This document shows, one piece after another, positions 7,261-14,694 of a stretch of 20,828 nt of DNA. The first letter of the stretch is position 1. The number at the start of each line of letters is the position of its first letter. Under the pieces are notes generated by a model, which was not told the origin of the DNA, did not search any database, and was given only the letters and a program-made list of their open reading frames with translations. Made by a program: the position numbers and the translations under genes. This DNA comes from an uncultured Oscillospiraceae bacterium (GTDB taxonomy: Bacteria > Bacillota_A > Clostridia > Oscillospirales > Oscillospiraceae). The stretch lies in contig CAJTTS010000058.1 in the NCBI GenBank assembly GCA_910579155.1, forward strand, positions 1 through 20,828, given 5' to 3'.

Positions 7261-7517
7261 ATGCCGCCCTCCTTGTCCTGCCCGGAGGGGGCGGGCCGCT
7301 CCTTCGGCGCGGGCCGCGCCGGACGCTTGGGACGGGCCGGGGGCGCGGCGCGGCTGTCCAGGAACTCCCGCACCGGCGCGGGCACAGTCTGCTCATAGAG
7401 CTGCGCCAGAGTTTCTTCCAGCCGCGCCTGCGTGGAACTGCCCTCCTTCTTCAGCGAGAACTCCAGCGCGCTCAGCTTGTCCTCATCAAAGGAGACAGTG
7501 ATCGTTGCTTTCTTCAT
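7257..7517 (-). CDS. DUF6103 family protein, 86 aa
   Basis: This is a small protein with a helical N-terminal domain (MKKATITVSFDEDKLSALEFSLKK..., residues 1-55) that ends in PAPVREFLDSR, a motif I associate with DUF6103 proteins of Firmicutes mobile elements. The C-terminal 30 residues are rich in Pro, Ala, Arg and Lys and are probably disordered. ATG at 7517 follows AAGG about 8 bp upstream. The ITV-strand start followed by helices recalls ribbon-helix-helix proteins, so DNA binding is possible but unproven. It is coupled to the 223-aa paralogue through an ATGA overlap. Confidence 0.75.
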   Translation of the reverse strand: MKKATITVSFDEDKLSALEFSLKKEGSSTQARLEETLAQLYEQTVPAPVREFLDSRAAPPARPKRPARPAPKERPAPSGQDKEGGI

Positions 7518-7532
7518 GTCGATGACCTTCTT

Positions 7533-8357
7533 TCAAAAATTTTGGAACGTCCATTCCGTTTGCCCCACCGCAGGCTCCTGCTCCTGGAGAGGGATCCGCA
7601 GCTCATGGGGCCACACCGGACGGACGCCGGGGTAGTCCAGGAACCGTGTCCCCACCTCCCGGATGATCTTCAGCTCCAGTTCATCGGCGGGGCGCGTGGC
7701 GGCGGTCACTTCCTGCCCGCCGCACAGCCAGACGGTGGCGATGGCGGGCCACTCCTCTACCTCCGGGTGCGCCTGGGAGAGCCGCGCGAACAGTTTGGTG
7801 CCGCGGACACTGTCCACATCCGTGACGATGCCGGACACGAAATCGTCATCCGTCGGGCCCCTGTCGCCGCCCAGCAGGATGCGGGTGAAGTGGATGGGTT
7901 TCCGCGCCGTCATGCGCAGGAGGATGCTGTCCACCTCGTCCCGGGCGTGGTCAAGGCCATTGGCGGAGCTGTCCCAGGGAAGGTGGGTAGCCATATCCTC
8001 CAGCAGCTCCCGCACCGCCGCCACCTGCAGGCCGCGATGTTGGCCGGTGTCCTCCAGCGCGGAGACGTAACCGCGCAGGGTGCGCACCAGCTCCTTCTGC
8101 GCGGCGAGGGAGAGCGGCTCCACAGCGGCGCAGCCGCGGGCCTCCTCCAGCCGCTGGTCGAACCGTTCCATCAGCGCAGGGGTGGGTGTCCCACCCTCCA
8201 ACCGCACCATCCCCTGGAGGATGGCGTCGGTCCAGAAGCGCCGGGACGCCGCCCAGGGCGAAGTGCCCTGGGGCTGGTAACGCTCAAAGCTGTTTTGCCG
8301 CTCGATGGCATAAGCGGTGAGCCGCCCCGCCACAAGGTCGATGTCAAAATTCTTCAC
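7533..8357 (-). CDS. Hypothetical ICE protein, 274 aa
   Basis: No family is recognised. The product is soluble, helical in the first 130 residues (with WAASRRFWTDAILQGMVRLEGG) and mixed after that, with Trp-rich segments (EEWPAIATVWLCGGQEV, VRPVWPHELRIPL). GTG at 8357 was chosen because AGGAGG stands 8 bp before it; another in-frame GTG at 8366 overlaps that ribosome site. It begins 12 bp after the stop of the M23 hydrolase gene and ends 15 bp before the DUF6103 gene, so it is an operon member. Nothing shows its function. Confidence 0.75.
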   Translation of the reverse strand: MKNFDIDLVAGRLTAYAIERQNSFERYQPQGTSPWAASRRFWTDAILQGMVRLEGGTPTPALMERFDQRLEEARGCAAVEPLSLAAQKELVRTLRGYVSALEDTGQHRGLQVAAVRELLEDMATHLPWDSSANGLDHARDEVDSILLRMTARKPIHFTRILLGGDRGPTDDDFVSGIVTDVDSVRGTKLFARLSQAHPEVEEWPAIATVWLCGGQEVTAATRPADELELKIIREVGTRFLDYPGVRPVWPHELRIPLQEQEPAVGQTEWTFQNF

Positions 8358-8369
8358 GCTTTGCACCTC

Positions 8370-9434
8370 CTACGGCAGATAATATCTCGGGTTGGTTCTC
8401 TGGCCGTTGACCCGCACCTCGAAGTGAAGGTGCGGCCCTGTCACCCGCCCGGTGGCCCCGGACAGGGACACCACGTCCCCGGCCTGGACGGTCTGGCCCG
8501 CCCGCACCAGCAGGCGGGAGTTGTGGCCGTACAGGGTGACCAGGCCGTTGCCGTGGTCGATCATCACGCAGTTCCCATAGCTGCCGTTGTACCGGGACAG
8601 TGTCACCGTGCCGCCCAGCGCCGCGCGGATGGGGGTGCCGGTGGGCACGCCCAAGTCCATCCCGGTGTGGCCGTCCCGCTGGCCGGTGATAGGGTCGAGC
8701 CGCCCGCCGAATTCAGAGGTGACGATGCTCCGCCAGCTGGCCCCCACCGGAGAGCAGAAGCCGTCCGCGCCCACGAAGGGCGCATCGGCCCCATCGAAGC
8801 CGCCGCCCTCGCCCGTGACGGGGTAGCCGTACTTGATGAGGCTGTACACGTTGTCCGCGTTGGCTTTCTGCTCCTCGGTGATCTCCACGTCCAGGGAGGC
8901 GGCGATGTGGGAATATACCGTGGCCATGTCCTCGATGGGGATGGCCACATTGTAGGTCTGCTCCACCTCGATCTCATTGCCCTCCTCGTCCGTTTCGGTG
9001 ACGGTGCGGGTGCGGATCTCGCTGGCGGCGAAGCAGTGGGCAAACTGGCTGGTGAGCGGGGCGTCGCCGCCGAAGTACAGAGAGAAAAAGACAGCCTTGA
9101 CCCGGATGGGGTCGAGGCTGCCCGCATCTTCATCTTCCACCATGGCGTTGATGTCGGCGATGGCTTCATCCAGCTCGGCAAAATGCGCCCGCATCTGCTC
9201 AATGCACACACGGTATACGGCGGGGGTATCGGCGGGCAGGGGGCCGTCCTGGAAGCAGAGCTGTGCGGCGGAGATGTTATGGCTCACCGCGCCGGAACCC
9301 AGCGCGCACAGCAGGGCCAGCACCACGATGATGGGGGACAGGATGGCTACGATGGCCCAGCCGATGCCTTTTCGGGCTTTCTCGTTGGAGAGCAGGGTGG
9401 CGGCGACCTTTGCGATGGTGACGGGGTCAGCCAA
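8370..9434 (-). CDS. Membrane-anchored M23 peptidase (T4SS cell-wall hydrolase)
   Basis: This is a peptidoglycan endopeptidase that probably opens the wall for the conjugation channel. Residues 23-46 form one membrane anchor. A poorly recognised region with acidic helices follows (60-210). The M23/LytM domain is at about 228-352, with zinc ligands in HTGMDLG (His256, Asp260), a YGH motif (His304) and HLHFEV (His335, His337). Tn1549-type hydrolases often carry lysozyme and NlpC/P60 domains instead, so an M23-only enzyme is a variation. TTG at 9434 is the likely start: GGGAGG lies 8 bp upstream and the codon overlaps the stop of the preceding gene. Its 354 aa include no separate signal peptide beyond the anchor. 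Confidence 0.88.
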   Translation of the reverse strand: MADPVTIAKVAATLLSNEKARKGIGWAIVAILSPIIVVLALLCALGSGAVSHNISAAQLCFQDGPLPADTPAVYRVCIEQMRAHFAELDEAIADINAMVEDEDAGSLDPIRVKAVFFSLYFGGDAPLTSQFAHCFAASEIRTRTVTETDEEGNEIEVEQTYNVAIPIEDMATVYSHIAASLDVEITEEQKANADNVYSLIKYGYPVTGEGGGFDGADAPFVGADGFCSPVGASWRSIVTSEFGGRLDPITGQRDGHTGMDLGVPTGTPIRAALGGTVTLSRYNGSYGNCVMIDHGNGLVTLYGHNSRLLVRAGQTVQAGDVVSLSGATGRVTGPHLHFEVRVNGQRTNPRYYLP

Positions 9435-10830
9435 GGGTCATCCCTCCCATCTGCGGATCCGTCTGTTCTTGCCCCTGCATCTGGAGCTCCTGCCAGTGCT
9501 CCCGCAGGGATCCCAGTGTGTCGTTCACCCGCAGGCCGTGGTTCTGGACTTTGGCCCATTCCTCATACTCGCCCAGATCCATACCCTGATCCAGCAGGAT
9601 TTGCCCCGCGTCAAGGCATCCGAACTCCACGCAGGCGTGAAGGGAATCGAAGCTGTCCGCGCTGATGTGCAGCCCCATCTCCAGCAGGTGCGCGGGCTGC
9701 CATTTATCGTTGTGGGTACAGCAGTGTCGGACAATCTCCGCGAAGCAGGCGTCGGCATTGAATCCGCGCTGGGCCAGCTTGCTGGCGGTGGCATAATCAC
9801 TGTTTATAACCGCGTCCGTCAGGAGAAAATAGGGTGCGGCCTTGAACTGCTCCTGCGTGAGCTTGGCCACAATGTCGGCGGCGATCCATTTGTGATCCTG
9901 GTAGGCGTAATGGGCCATCTCGCCGTGGAAGGACGGGACGAGGCATTCCGCATGGGCTTCCGCCTGTTCCAGAAGAAACAACACCTTTTCCCGGTCGGCA
10001 ATGTCGACTGCCTTTTGACAGGCGGCGCGGTAGGCCGGTTCAGAGAACCGCTCCGCGTCTGCCAGCAGCAGGGCGCTCATCTTCCGGCCCACATCCCCGG
10101 GGCGGCCCGCCGCCTCAATCAGCAGCTCGTCCGCATGATCCTTCAACAGCCTGGGATACAAATCCTTGAAGGCGGACAGCTCCCCGTCCCGGATGGCCAG
10201 AACCGCCCGGTCATAGGCGTCGATCTGTAAGGGCCGCTGGCCCACCGTGTCCATATATCTGGTGATGCTCCCGGTCATGCGGCGCAGGAGCTGCTCGGTC
10301 TGGGACATGGCGTTCTCCTGCCGCTCCCGCTGCTCCGCCAGCGCCCCGATGATGGTGCGCTGCTCCTCCCGGCTCAGATGCACCACCGAGCCGCCAGCAT
10401 CCTCCTCTACGCCGCCGACCTTCATGTACCGGGCGTGGGTCGCCTCGCCGCCGTGGAACGCTTTGGTGATGGCAGAGGAAATCAGGAACATTCTGTCCAG
10501 ATCATCCCCGCTCTCGCCCAGCGTTTTGCCGGTGATGAAGCTCCTGGTGACGGGCTTGCCGTCCTCATGCCACTTGAGGTACACATCCAGGTACACACCC
10601 TCGCTCCCGCCGTAGTCGGTGGTGCAGAAGATATCCGCTCCCTTGGGGATCTCCCGGCCATTTCCCCACTCGTCATCCATCAGGAAATACTCATCGGGCA
10701 AATAGCCCATCCCCTCCAGCCGGTGCTTCAGCTCCTCAAAAACCTCTTGGGCGGCGGGCTGGCCTGCGTATTTCAGCTTGCGGGGGTTTTCCTCAGTGGG
10801 TACCCACCGCTCCAGTTCGATAATATTCAT
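9427..10830 (-). CDS. Conserved ICE protein with helical-repeat C-terminus, 467 aa
   Basis: I do not recognise a named family. Residues 1-150 are mixed, with DIFCTTDYGGSEGVYLDVYL. A charged coiled-coil-like helix follows (LSREEQRTIIGALAEQRERQE). From about 230 to the end the sequence is a run of helix pairs, for example YATASKLAQRGFNADACFAEIV and HLLEMGLHISADSFDSLHACVEFG, whose lengths and turn residues recall ankyrin or HEAT-like repeats. ATG at 10830 lies 13 bp after AAAGGAG, a little far. No signal or membrane segment is present. It sits between the PP-loop protein and the wall hydrolase, overlapping the latter's start. A scaffold or protein-binding role is only a guess. Confidence 0.75.
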   Translation of the reverse strand: MNIIELERWVPTEENPRKLKYAGQPAAQEVFEELKHRLEGMGYLPDEYFLMDDEWGNGREIPKGADIFCTTDYGGSEGVYLDVYLKWHEDGKPVTRSFITGKTLGESGDDLDRMFLISSAITKAFHGGEATHARYMKVGGVEEDAGGSVVHLSREEQRTIIGALAEQRERQENAMSQTEQLLRRMTGSITRYMDTVGQRPLQIDAYDRAVLAIRDGELSAFKDLYPRLLKDHADELLIEAAGRPGDVGRKMSALLLADAERFSEPAYRAACQKAVDIADREKVLFLLEQAEAHAECLVPSFHGEMAHYAYQDHKWIAADIVAKLTQEQFKAAPYFLLTDAVINSDYATASKLAQRGFNADACFAEIVRHCCTHNDKWQPAHLLEMGLHISADSFDSLHACVEFGCLDAGQILLDQGMDLGEYEEWAKVQNHGLRVNDTLGSLREHWQELQMQGQEQTDPQMGGMTLG

Positions 10831-10853
10831 TTTGTCTGCACTACTCCTTTCTG

Positions 10854-11642
10854 TCAGCCGCCGTCGTGGCAGTTGCACGGCAGATCGTCCTCGGGGAACA
10901 TCCAGCACATGGCCTCCTGGTTCAGATCCGCCGTCACGAAATCCCGCCAAGCCCAGTTCCGGCCCAGCCCCTGCACCGTGATGAGGTTGGGTTTGGCGGC
11001 GTCCTCGATGGCAATGGCCCGTTCATAGAGATCCCGGTGCCGGTGGTAGAGGGTGCGGATCTCCTTCTTCTTCATGCTGGGACAGAAAAAGCAGGAGGAC
11101 TTGCCGGGGAGCGGCAATCCCTCCTGCTGGATGGCGGAGATGCAGTCCGCCCGCGTCCACCCCCAGTCCATCAGGGGATAGACCTTGGTGTACCTGGTGT
11201 CGGCTTCGTCATGCTCCCTGGCGTTTTCCCGCCGCTGGAGCTCGTCCAAATCAAAGCCGATGAACTTCACCACCTTCTCGCCCCTGGCCCATACCTCCCG
11301 GCAGGGCGGGTAATTGTTGCAGAACTTCTCCTGCGGCCCGGCCTTGTGCTTGAGGGAACATTTCTTATAGCCGTAGGCGATGGCGGGCAGGGTGCCGGAG
11401 CGCAGGCACTCCTGCTCCAGCGTCAGCCGGTCCCCGTTTTTGTCGGTGCAGAAAACGGTTTGAATTTTGGGCATCCCGTGGCGGGCCAGCCACTCGTCCA
11501 TGATGGGCAGGTATTCATAGGTATAGGGCTGCTCCCCGCCCGGGTCGGCAAAGAGGATCAGGTCAACGGGGATGCCTTTCTGGTGCAGCCCGATCAATAG
11601 GGCGGTCGAATTGGTCCCGGCCCCATAAGAGACCACGTTCAT
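10854..11642 (-). CDS. PAPS reductase-like PP-loop (adenine nucleotide alpha-hydrolase) protein
   Basis: The 262-aa protein has an N-terminal PP-loop (SYGAGTNST, residues 5-13) and FADPGGEQPYTYEYL (30-44), as in the PAPS reductase/DndC superfamily, which binds ATP and activates substrates by adenylation. Cysteines at about 94, 107 and 113 and a CFFCPS motif (183-188) might bind metal or an Fe-S cluster, as in DndC-like enzymes. Its substrate cannot be told from sequence. It is coupled to virB4 by a four-base ATGA overlap, so it is translated with the secretion ATPase although it is no T4SS component I know. With the methyltransferase and DUF4406 genes upstream, a nucleic-acid modification role is possible. 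Confidence 0.82.
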   Translation of the reverse strand: MNVVSYGAGTNSTALLIGLHQKGIPVDLILFADPGGEQPYTYEYLPIMDEWLARHGMPKIQTVFCTDKNGDRLTLEQECLRSGTLPAIAYGYKKCSLKHKAGPQEKFCNNYPPCREVWARGEKVVKFIGFDLDELQRRENAREHDEADTRYTKVYPLMDWGWTRADCISAIQQEGLPLPGKSSCFFCPSMKKKEIRTLYHRHRDLYERAIAIEDAAKPNLITVQGLGRNWAWRDFVTADLNQEAMCWMFPEDDLPCNCHDGG

Positions 11643-13477
11643 CGTCCCCCCGCCTCGCCGAACAGCTTCGCCTTATATTCCGGCGCGTGGACTTCCAGCA
11701 GATACCGCTCGTTGCCGCACTTGTACAGGCACACGCCCCGCTGGGGGTAGCGGATGAGCTCGAACTCCGAACTCTCCAGCTGGAGGTTGTCCATATAAAA
11801 TTTCCTGTCCACGCTGCCCGCGTTGAACAGGAACTGGTGGGTTGGGATGGCGAACAGGGGCCGGGTCAGCTCCCGGATGCCGTCCACGTCGAAGTCCTCC
11901 AGATTCTGCGACGCCAGGATGAGGGCGGACTCCTTCTTCCGCACCCGCTTCAGGGTGTTGCGGATGTACTCGATGGTGGTGACGTTGGACAGCCAGATAT
12001 ACAGCTCGTCCAGGGTGGCCACCGTGTTGCCCACCGTCAGCAGCCTGTCGCTGAGGAAGGACAGGACGTTGAACAGCATGGCGTCCTTCACATTTTTGCT
12101 TGCCTGCAATAAGCCCTTCACACCGAACACCAGGAACCGGCTGGACGTGATGTTGGTGTGGCCGTTGAAAAACTTGCTTTCCGCGCCCCGGCACAGGGAG
12201 TGGAGGCCCAGCAGGATCTCCTGCAGCAGCTCCCGGGGGTAGAGGGGGCTGGCCTCGTCCCCGTAGTTCTCATACGCCCCCTCGATCACGTCATAGAGGT
12301 CGGAGAGGATGGGGAACTGGCCGGGGGACAGGGCGGCGAAGTCGGTGGAATCGTCCATCCCCCACTTGGCATACAGCCGCCCCAGCATCAGCTCAATGGT
12401 GTCGATCTGGGCGTCAGAGAAATCCTTGTAGGAGCGGAAAAAATCCTTGAGGAAGCTGATGTGCTGGCTTAGGAGCGTCCGCTGGCGGAAGGTTTCCGGC
12501 GCTTCCTCATCCTGTTCGCCGTCCACGCTCCACGCCTTGGGCTCCAGCGGGTTGATGCGGTACCGCCCGTCCATCAGGTCCACGAAGCACCCGCCCAGAT
12601 TGTGGCACAGGTCGATGAGCTCATGTTCTGGATCGAGGCAGATGGCGGATTTGCCGCTCTCCAAAATGTTGCAAAGCAACAGCTTCAGCAGGTAGCTCTT
12701 GCCCTGGCCGGAGTTGCCTAAGATCAGGACGCTGGCGGTGGTCTTGTCCTCGGCGCGGCGGTCCAGATCCACGATGATGTTGGAGCCGTAGCGGTCCCGG
12801 CCCACGTAGAAGCCCTGCGGGTCGGTCTTGCCGGAGTAATTGAAGGGGTACAGGTTGGCCACCGAGTTGGCGGGCAGCACCCGTTCATACTGCGCCCCGA
12901 AGGCGTTGGAGCCAGCCGGGTTGGAGGCCATGAAGCCCTCACGCTGGCGGAGCAGGAGCGGGTCGGCGCTCAGCTTGGCCCGGATGAGCTCGGCGGTGAC
13001 CTGATCCCGGAGGGTGCGCAGGCTGTCCTGATCCCTGGCGGTGAGGCCGATGAACACGGCGCAGTGGAGGAGCGGCTCATGGTTGCGCTCCATAGAGTTC
13101 ACCACCTCGGTGACGTCCTCCAGATTGGCCTTGGCTGCCACGCTCTGGCGCAGGTCGTTGGTGCTGCTCAGGGCCATGCGGTTTTTGTTGCTGGCGTTCT
13201 GGATGATCTGCTTCTCCTCGGCGGGGCTGACCTGCCGGGTGTAGATGGACAGGTTGACCCCGCTCCGTTCGCCCAGATGCCGCAGCAGGGCCAGGGACTC
13301 GGTGGTGGCGGGATAGCCCCGCAGGGCCAGGAAGGTGCGGTACACGCCGCCGATGATGGCGTGGTCGGTGTTGAACTTCACCACCGAGGGGGCGGTCATG
13401 TCCAGAAAATCCTTGGGTTGAGGCACAACGGCGGGCTTCACCGCCGCCTTTTTCTTCTTCTGCGGCTTCTTAGCCAT
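11639..13477 (-). CDS. virB4: VirB4-family T4SS ATPase
   Basis: This 612-aa protein is the main ATPase that powers assembly and DNA export by the secretion channel. After a Lys-rich N-terminus the VirB4 N-domain is at about 25-230. The motor domain carries Walker A GNSGQGKS (254-261), LDPEHEL (281-287), Walker B around VATLDELYIWL (486-496) and the sensor-like ILASQNLEDF (520-529). ATG at 13477 follows GGGAG and overlaps the end of the preceding gene by 8 bp. Its length is normal for Gram-positive VirB4 (TrsE/TcpF-like) proteins. It is the centre of the prgI-virB4 block and overlaps the PP-loop gene. Confidence 0.95.
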   Translation of the reverse strand: MAKKPQKKKKAAVKPAVVPQPKDFLDMTAPSVVKFNTDHAIIGGVYRTFLALRGYPATTESLALLRHLGERSGVNLSIYTRQVSPAEEKQIIQNASNKNRMALSSTNDLRQSVAAKANLEDVTEVVNSMERNHEPLLHCAVFIGLTARDQDSLRTLRDQVTAELIRAKLSADPLLLRQREGFMASNPAGSNAFGAQYERVLPANSVANLYPFNYSGKTDPQGFYVGRDRYGSNIIVDLDRRAEDKTTASVLILGNSGQGKSYLLKLLLCNILESGKSAICLDPEHELIDLCHNLGGCFVDLMDGRYRINPLEPKAWSVDGEQDEEAPETFRQRTLLSQHISFLKDFFRSYKDFSDAQIDTIELMLGRLYAKWGMDDSTDFAALSPGQFPILSDLYDVIEGAYENYGDEASPLYPRELLQEILLGLHSLCRGAESKFFNGHTNITSSRFLVFGVKGLLQASKNVKDAMLFNVLSFLSDRLLTVGNTVATLDELYIWLSNVTTIEYIRNTLKRVRKKESALILASQNLEDFDVDGIRELTRPLFAIPTHQFLFNAGSVDRKFYMDNLQLESSEFELIRYPQRGVCLYKCGNERYLLEVHAPEYKAKLFGEAGGR

Positions 13478-14045
13478 GGCTGGCCACACTCCCTTCTCCG
13501 TCAAAATTGGGAAACTGCTCGGTGGTGACATCCTGCTGGTAGTAGACGGCCAGGATGCGCTTAATGTCCTGGCCATTAGCCAGCCTGACGTGGAACCCGG
13601 CATCCCGGAGAGCCTTTTCCGTCAGCCGGGGATCGGCGGCGCTGTCCTTGTCCTGTGGATAGACCAGCGCAAACTCCCGCGCCGAGGCGGTGGACGCCTG
13701 GATGTCATCCAGATGGGCGGCATCCTGCCGCAGCAGATCCCGGATGGCGGGGAGCGGCTCCTGCTCCAACCGCCGCTGGTAGAAGTCCTTGTTGGCCTGG
13801 AAGGACTCGCGGGAGTCCAAGGCCAGGAGCCGGACGGCTGGGGTGGTGCGCAGGAGGTTGCCCAGGGCGCCCACCCGGGCCTGCACCCCCTCGGGGGAGA
13901 GGACGGACAGGTTGTCCGGCTTGAGCATAAAAAAGACCAGCTCACCTTTGGCGGTCTTGACGCCGTGATCGGTGAGCTGGGTGATCCCCATGAGCTGGCG
14001 GGTGGACTGGCGCTCCCGCAGCTCTTTTTTCTGTTTTCGGTTCAA
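13470..14045 (-). CDS. T4SS-associated protein between PrgI-like and VirB4 genes, 191 aa
   Basis: The position, with PrgI-like before and VirB4 after, is that of the conserved third protein in Gram-positive conjugation loci. Residues 15-55 (MGITQLTDHGVKTAKGELVFFMLKPDNLSVL) resemble the N-terminal segment of TraC/VirB4-like proteins, so it may be a detached VirB4 accessory domain. The rest is charged and helical. TTG at 14045 is the likely start: it overlaps the prgI stop as TTGA, and GGAGGGA precedes it. An ATG at 14063 is in frame but has no ribosome site. No membrane segment is seen. Confidence 0.75.
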   Translation of the reverse strand: MNRKQKKELRERQSTRQLMGITQLTDHGVKTAKGELVFFMLKPDNLSVLSPEGVQARVGALGNLLRTTPAVRLLALDSRESFQANKDFYQRRLEQEPLPAIRDLLRQDAAHLDDIQASTASAREFALVYPQDKDSAADPRLTEKALRDAGFHVRLANGQDIKRILAVYYQQDVTTEQFPNFDGEGSVASHG

Positions 14046-14317
14046 TTCTCTCGTTCCCTCCATTCGAAATATTGTTGTTTGAGAAAAAGAAAGCATATGG
14101 CGTACCGCAGGAAGTCCAAAATGCTGGCATCCTCCAGCCGGATGCTGAGGAAGGCGTACAGCACCGTGGCCACCAGCGGCGGCACCAGCCGCAGCTCCAC
14201 CAGGGCCAGCACGGACAGCACCAGGCAGACGCCGATGACCACCACGTCCCGCATGGCCCACAGCCACATGGTGGGCTTGGCTTTCAGGTTGTTGGGGTAG
14301 ATATAGATTTCGAACAC
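14042..14317 (-). CDS. PrgI family conjugal membrane protein, 91 aa or longer
   Basis: This is a small inner-membrane T4SS component (PrgI/TcpE-like, VirB3-position). It reads VFEIYIYPNNLKAKPTMWLW, then two close membrane segments at about 24-60 (VVVIGVCLVLSVLALVEL and PPLVATVLYAFLSI), and ends FLFLKQQYFEWREREN, a typical family tail. The start is unclear. GTG at 14317 touches its own ribosome site (GGAG), CTG at 14323 is non-standard, and the frame is open to ATG 14446 straight through a terminator-like hairpin. The start given is a minimal choice. It is the first gene of the prgI-virB4 block, directly behind the regulatory island. Confidence 0.8.
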   Translation of the reverse strand: MFEIYIYPNNLKAKPTMWLWAMRDVVVIGVCLVLSVLALVELRLVPPLVATVLYAFLSIRLEDASILDFLRYAICFLFLKQQYFEWREREN

Positions 14318-14327
14318 CTCCAGAAAA

Positions 14328-14354
14328 TAAAAAAGCCGCCCGGTATTGGGCGGC
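14328..14354 (-). terminator. Intrinsic-terminator-like hairpin just before the prgI gene
   Basis: On the minus strand, a perfect 7-bp stem, GCCGCCC...GGGCGGC (14354-14335, six-base loop), is followed by TTTTTTATTTT. It ends about 11 bp before the first plausible prgI codon, so it would stop transcription coming from the right unless overridden. It could be a terminator for the genes upstream or an attenuator for the T4SS block. The long in-frame ORF from 14446 runs through it, so translation could in principle open the hairpin. Confidence 0.7.
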
Positions 14355-14359
14355 GAAAA

Positions 14360-14388
14360 TTGACAATATTCGTATTGTCCGCTATAAT
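14360..14388 (+). promoter_or_regulatory. Perfect consensus sigma-A promoter, rightward
   Basis: TTGACA (14360-14365), a 17-bp spacer and TATAAT (14383-14388) form a full-consensus promoter. The expected start is near 14395, so the transcript would begin at a hairpin and lead to the 31-aa peptide gene. It points against the T4SS operon. The TATAATGATG context recurs at the helicase promoter (19568). Confidence 0.85.
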
Positions 14389-14394
14389 GATGTT

Positions 14395-14408
14395 GCCCCG
14401 CAAGGGGC
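14395..14408 (+). other. GNRA-loop hairpin at the 5' end of the rightward transcript
   Basis: GCCCC-GCAA-GGGGC is a perfect 5-bp stem closed by a GCAA (GNRA) tetraloop, located where the transcript should start. Such 5'-end stems can shield mRNA from RNase, as in some long-lived toxin mRNAs. Confidence 0.55.
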
Positions 14409-14448
14409 CGGAAGGGTACTGTTACATAAAAAGGCGGTTGGCCCATTT

Positions 14449-14471
14449 CCTCGCGAATTTAATTCGAGAGG
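14449..14471. other. Inverted repeat covering the ribosome site of the 31-aa peptide
   Basis: Arms at 14449-14459 and 14461-14471 pair in 10 of 11 positions (one G-A mismatch). In the rightward RNA the right arm contains GAGAGG, part of the purine-rich ribosome site GAGAGGGGG of the peptide ORF, so folding would block translation. In the leftward RNA the same repeat ends three bases before ATG 14446 and holds its GAGG. Confidence 0.6.
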
Positions 14472-14482
14472 GGGTGGTGCTG

Positions 14483-14578
14483 ATGGGAAGTGGACGCTGG
14501 ACGAAAGTCCTGCGGTACGTTGTATGGGCCATTGTCGCGTTTGCGCTGATGGTCGCCACTGCTCAGAAAGCGTGTTAG
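14483..14578 (+). CDS. 31-aa single-transmembrane peptide, candidate type I toxin
   Basis: A short gene encodes MGSGRWTKVLRYVV, then WAIVAFALMVATA, then QKAC. There are basic residues ahead of one hydrophobic span (residues 10-27) and a short polar tail, like membrane-acting type I toxins or small membrane regulators. ATG at 14483 follows GAGAGGGGGTGGTGCTG. It has a full-consensus promoter 95 bp upstream, a 5' hairpin, a hairpin over its ribosome site, and a strong stem beginning at its stop codon. A second full-consensus promoter faces it from the other side. I know of no named family that it clearly matches. It could instead be a leader or regulatory peptide. Confidence 0.65.
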   Translation: MGSGRWTKVLRYVVWAIVAFALMVATAQKAC

Positions 14579-14606
14579 CCGCCCGGCTGCAACCCGAGCG
14601 GCTAAC
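14574..14606. other. Long hairpin at the 3' end of the peptide gene
   Basis: GTTAGCCGC (14574-14582) pairs with GCGGCTAAC (14598-14606) and an inner CGG/CCG extends the stem. The left arm contains the peptide's stop codon TAG. No clear U-tract follows in either direction, so it is a weak intrinsic terminator at best. It would also form in the leftward RNA and might be the contact site between the two RNAs. Confidence 0.65.
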
Positions 14607-14666
14607 GTAGCGTTGCTAAGTTAGGTGTTTAGGGCTGACCGCCTGTAGCAGTGCCCTTCCGTCATT

Positions 14667-14694
14667 ATTATAGCACACACCGCCGTTTTGTCAA
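14667..14694 (-). promoter_or_regulatory. Perfect consensus promoter with extended -10, leftward
   Basis: On the minus strand, TTGACA (14694-14689), a 16-bp spacer and TATAAT (14672-14667) with a TG extended -10 form a very strong promoter. It overlaps the stop codon of the upstream 103-aa gene. It would produce either an antisense RNA across the peptide gene or the main transcript of the prgI-virB4 block, with a leader of about 340 nt. Confidence 0.85.

Noticed and set aside
7542..9665. 707-codon plus-strand open frame
   Set aside because: It lies antisense to the 274-aa and M23 genes, is His/Gly/Pro-rich with no recognisable domain, and is a side effect of high GC codon use on the other strand.
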